Shown: positions 61,576 to 64,000 of the stretch, one piece after another | Position numbering within the stretch: position 1 is the stretch's first letter | Layout: every line of letters starts with the position of its first letter | NCBI GenBank assembly: GCA_021018815.1 | Contig: JAITYX010000007.1 | Span: 5,395,001-5,459,000 of the forward strand | Reading direction: 5' to 3' | DNA: 64,000 nucleotides | Origin: Talinum fruticosum | Taxonomy: Eukaryota; Streptophyta; Magnoliopsida; Caryophyllales; Talinaceae | Program-made: the position numbers and the translations under genes | The notes under the pieces: generated by a model | Database searches by the model: none | What the model saw: only the letters and a program-made list of their open reading frames with translations | Told to the model about the DNA's origin: nothing

Positions 61576-62391
61576 TAGTTGCACTTGTAATTGATTATTA
61601 TATATTCTTTCTTCAGCTTGATTAACACTTACACTAACCTAATTAATATGTCTTTTACAACATTGGTTACAATGTTTCCGGGCAAGAAGCCACCCACTCC
61701 CTATAGAGATGAAGTGCTCAACGAGTTAAAACAATTTTGGGCGAGTTTGTATACAATCGTATAAAGGAATAAGTATATATTTTACAGCTTATTCTTCATT
61801 ATTTGATAGGTCAAGTTTGTGATTTTAGTAGTCATACACAGTTATAGGTATAAATATGTACATAGGATTGTGGTTTGTATATGTGTTTGTTGTTTTGTAT
61901 ATATATTCTGGTGAGTAGGAAGGCCTATATACAAAATGTGTTGAGTATGTTGTTTAGTATATATTGTGGTGAATAGTGTATTTGATTGTGGTTTGTATAT
62001 GTTTTTTCTTGTACTATACAAAGGGGCAAGCAAATATAAGAAAAATTATTTAAAAAAAATTAGACTTATGACGATGGTTCTTAACGTAAAACCGTAGTCA
62101 TAGGCTCATCTATGACGACAGTTCAAATGAAGGAATTGTCGTCATAATTGCTCTGTAATAATTTTTCCAACTATAGAGGACGACCTATGATGATGGTTAA
62201 GATAAAGAAACCGTTGTCATATATTGACCTATAACTACGGTTTTTCCATCCGAACTGTCGTCATATATTGACCTATGACTATGGTTTTGAACCTTAGTCA
62301 AAGGTGGTATATACAACAACGCCCAAATACACGACACCTTGTCGTTAACTATCGTTTTTAACCGTAGTTAAAGGTGGTTTCTATAGTAGTG

Positions 62392-64000
62392 AGGCTCACA
62401 AGTATAAGATTAAATCTAAAACAATCACACTCATCCAAGCATGCAAATGAAGACAAGGTGCCACCTAATAGTAAAAAAGATCTATGGTCAAAAGAGGGTT
62501 AAGACTAGGTAGGATACATGAAGACTCATAGTCCAAGCATTTACTCTTTCGTGTGGGGCATGACAAGAAAATATGTTAGAATCCTCGGTGGCTCTCGGTA
62601 AACCAAGAGCGCGTGCTATGAGGGAAGAGGTACCGCCTCCATTAGCAATCAAGCCTAGTTGGGCCCGCCTTGGTCGCAGATAGGAGCCTCTTACCGAAGT
62701 GTTTACAAGGGGTAAAAGATCATGGTCCAATCAACGAGTAATAAACTATGTCCGAAGGTTGCTAAAATACGGGATTCCTAATGCAAGTACATTGTTAAAA
62801 CTCACTACTCAAGTTTTCAAGTTTCGCCCTCTTAATAAATTATTTATCGCCAGTGAGTCGCTATCTGTAAGAACCACGGCCAGCGGGGCTGACCGAGCTT
62901 CCCTACCAATTGGTGGGTTTTAGAAATTTTAAAGAATGATTTAGGGTTTTTAAGATGGTTTTGAAATGTGGGGATGAACCTTTTATTAGATTTCCGAATT
63001 TTATTAAATATGATTTAAAACAAATTAAGTTTGAATGGTAGTTTTATTAATCATTTTATTTTAGAAATTATTTTCGAAGTCCGGGATATTATTTCGTGAA
63101 TCGAACGATAAATAAGATTAGGGTTTCTGTTTCGCCATAAGGCTTTAGGGACAAGCCGGTGTGTAAACACTGTTTGGACCCAAGCCCCGCCTACTAACCG
63201 CTCGGTGCAGGTGGCTGCTGGCACCCGGTGGTGGCTAGCGCCGATCAAGGACAAAGGTTGAGACCGTAAGTTTTTAGGAAAGAAAAACTAACACAAACAA
63301 AAGCAAATTTACTCTTCCAATCTTAGTACGGGAAAAACTAAGACTTAAAAAGATAAAAAAATGACTCTATCGGTCTTAGAACCGAGAATAGGATTCGGGG
63401 CGAAGGTAAGAAATGTAGAGATAAACCCTTCCGTTACGCCCGTCAAACGATGGCCATTATTAGTTCAAGTAGTGAATTAAAATAATATATCAAACACAAG
63501 CACACAACATGTGAAACAGAACATAATAATAAAAGTGGTAAAGAAAGAAACGAAAAGCGTTAAAGGAAGTAAAAGTGAAAAGAAAAGAAAACACAAGAAA
63601 ATAATGAGATTACATCGGACGGGAAGGAATTTATAAGCAATTACATCTCCAAACCACAATACGGAAAGCAATAAATAAAATAATTAAGTAAATCGTGATT
63701 TGAATAACGATTTGGTGCCCTAAGGTTGTCCCACTCGCTGATCCGGATATTGGATCTTGATCCGGTCATGCGACGATGGCGAATAACAGGGGCTTTTTGT
63801 GAGTATTTGTGGAAACGAGTAGGTATAAAGATGAATGATGAAGTTTCTAGGTTCAGATTTGGTTAGGGTGAAGGGTAGAATGGGAAGGGGCTGAAAAGAG
63901 ACTAAGAGGTTCGAGTACAAAGAAGAGTATTCAATAGCTCTTAATCAAGTTTCAGCAATGTGACATTGAGGGATGAGACATTGCTGATATGAGAGCCTAA
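62392..64000 (-). repeat. Gypsy LTR C and leader (minus strand), runs off the right edge
   Basis: Collinear with 51736-53480 of unit B, including the GGTGCCC..GTTGTCCCAC block at 63715 (53155 in B). The LTR start would lie several hundred bases beyond the window. It is the 5' LTR of unit C, with the CACTA element between it and the subrepeat array. Confidence 0.75.

Larger units (their letters stand above)
57513..62391 (+). mobile_element. CACTA (En/Spm) DNA transposon, 4.9 kb
   Basis: Ends CACTATTACATAAACCACTT and, on the other strand, CACTACTATAGAAACCACCT form an imperfect inverted repeat of about 30 bp. A 3-bp duplication AGG flanks it (57510-57512 and 62392-62394). Subterminal regions at both ends hold several GACGACGGTT / CCGTAGTC / CCGTCGTC motifs in both orientations, as CACTA transposases require. 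It interrupts Gypsy unit C; the empty site survives in unit B at 51733-51735. Internal exons (plus strand, decayed) match the En/Spm-family second protein and a Ulp1-like protease, but the main TNP2-type transposase was not found, so it is non-autonomous. Confidence 0.93.

Overview
This is a plant nuclear window, probably from a eudicot, dominated by transposable elements. The evidence is AT-rich intergenic DNA, GT-AG introns, a multi-exon SCAR/WAVE gene, eukaryotic tRNA-Gly genes with internal A and B boxes, and Copia, Gypsy, hAT and CACTA elements. Only two protein-coding genes are supported: a small single-exon C2H2 zinc-finger gene (11708-12184, +) and a nine-exon SCAR/WAVE actin-nucleation regulator (15884-25339, -). 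Two tRNA-Gly(GCC) genes (4374-4444 and 13019-13089, both +) complete the gene set. The species cannot be named from the sequence.

Layout. 1-3975: a decayed minus-strand Copia pol split by a 2.7 kb solo LTR with a perfect 5-bp target duplication. 4374: tRNA-Gly. 6045-9346: a second, diverged solo LTR of the same family. 9480-10538: a non-autonomous hAT element with an 8-bp target duplication. 11.6-12.3 kb: zinc-finger gene. 13.0 kb: second tRNA-Gly. 15.9-25.3 kb: SCAR gene. All nine exons and splice sites can be read, but exon 4 is one base short in an A-run, which breaks the frame; exon 7 holds a tandemly repeated WH2-like module. 25.3-30.8 kb: AT-rich spacer.

30.8-46.6 kb is a nested Copia cluster that looks SIRE/Maximus-like. 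An older copy (31110-33264 plus 41783-44850), 5'-truncated and carrying an env-like region between pol and its 3' LTR, is interrupted inside that region by a younger complete copy (33265-41782; LTRs about 1570 bp, tRNA-iMet-type primer site, polypurine tract). The younger copy has lost its own env-like region. A further solo LTR of the family lies at 45053-46580.

46.6-64.0 kb is a Gypsy complex: a plus-strand LTR (from 47071) meets, tail to tail, minus-strand LTR/internal units (LTR starting at 54207; another running off the right edge). The units carry a gag remnant, a leader of tandem subrepeats with a ~320-bp higher-order period, and a ~43-45 bp minisatellite, but no recognisable pol. A 4.9 kb CACTA element (57513-62391, 3-bp duplication) sits in one unit; the uninterrupted paralogous site is present near 51733. 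The CACTA carries decayed En/Spm-type and Ulp1-protease-like exons.

The genes do not form a pathway. The main stories are the nested TE history, the SCAR frame break and WH2-module expansion, and a recurrent CTG/CAG versus TCG/CTCG discrepancy between LTR copies that may be a base-calling artefact linked to DNA methylation.
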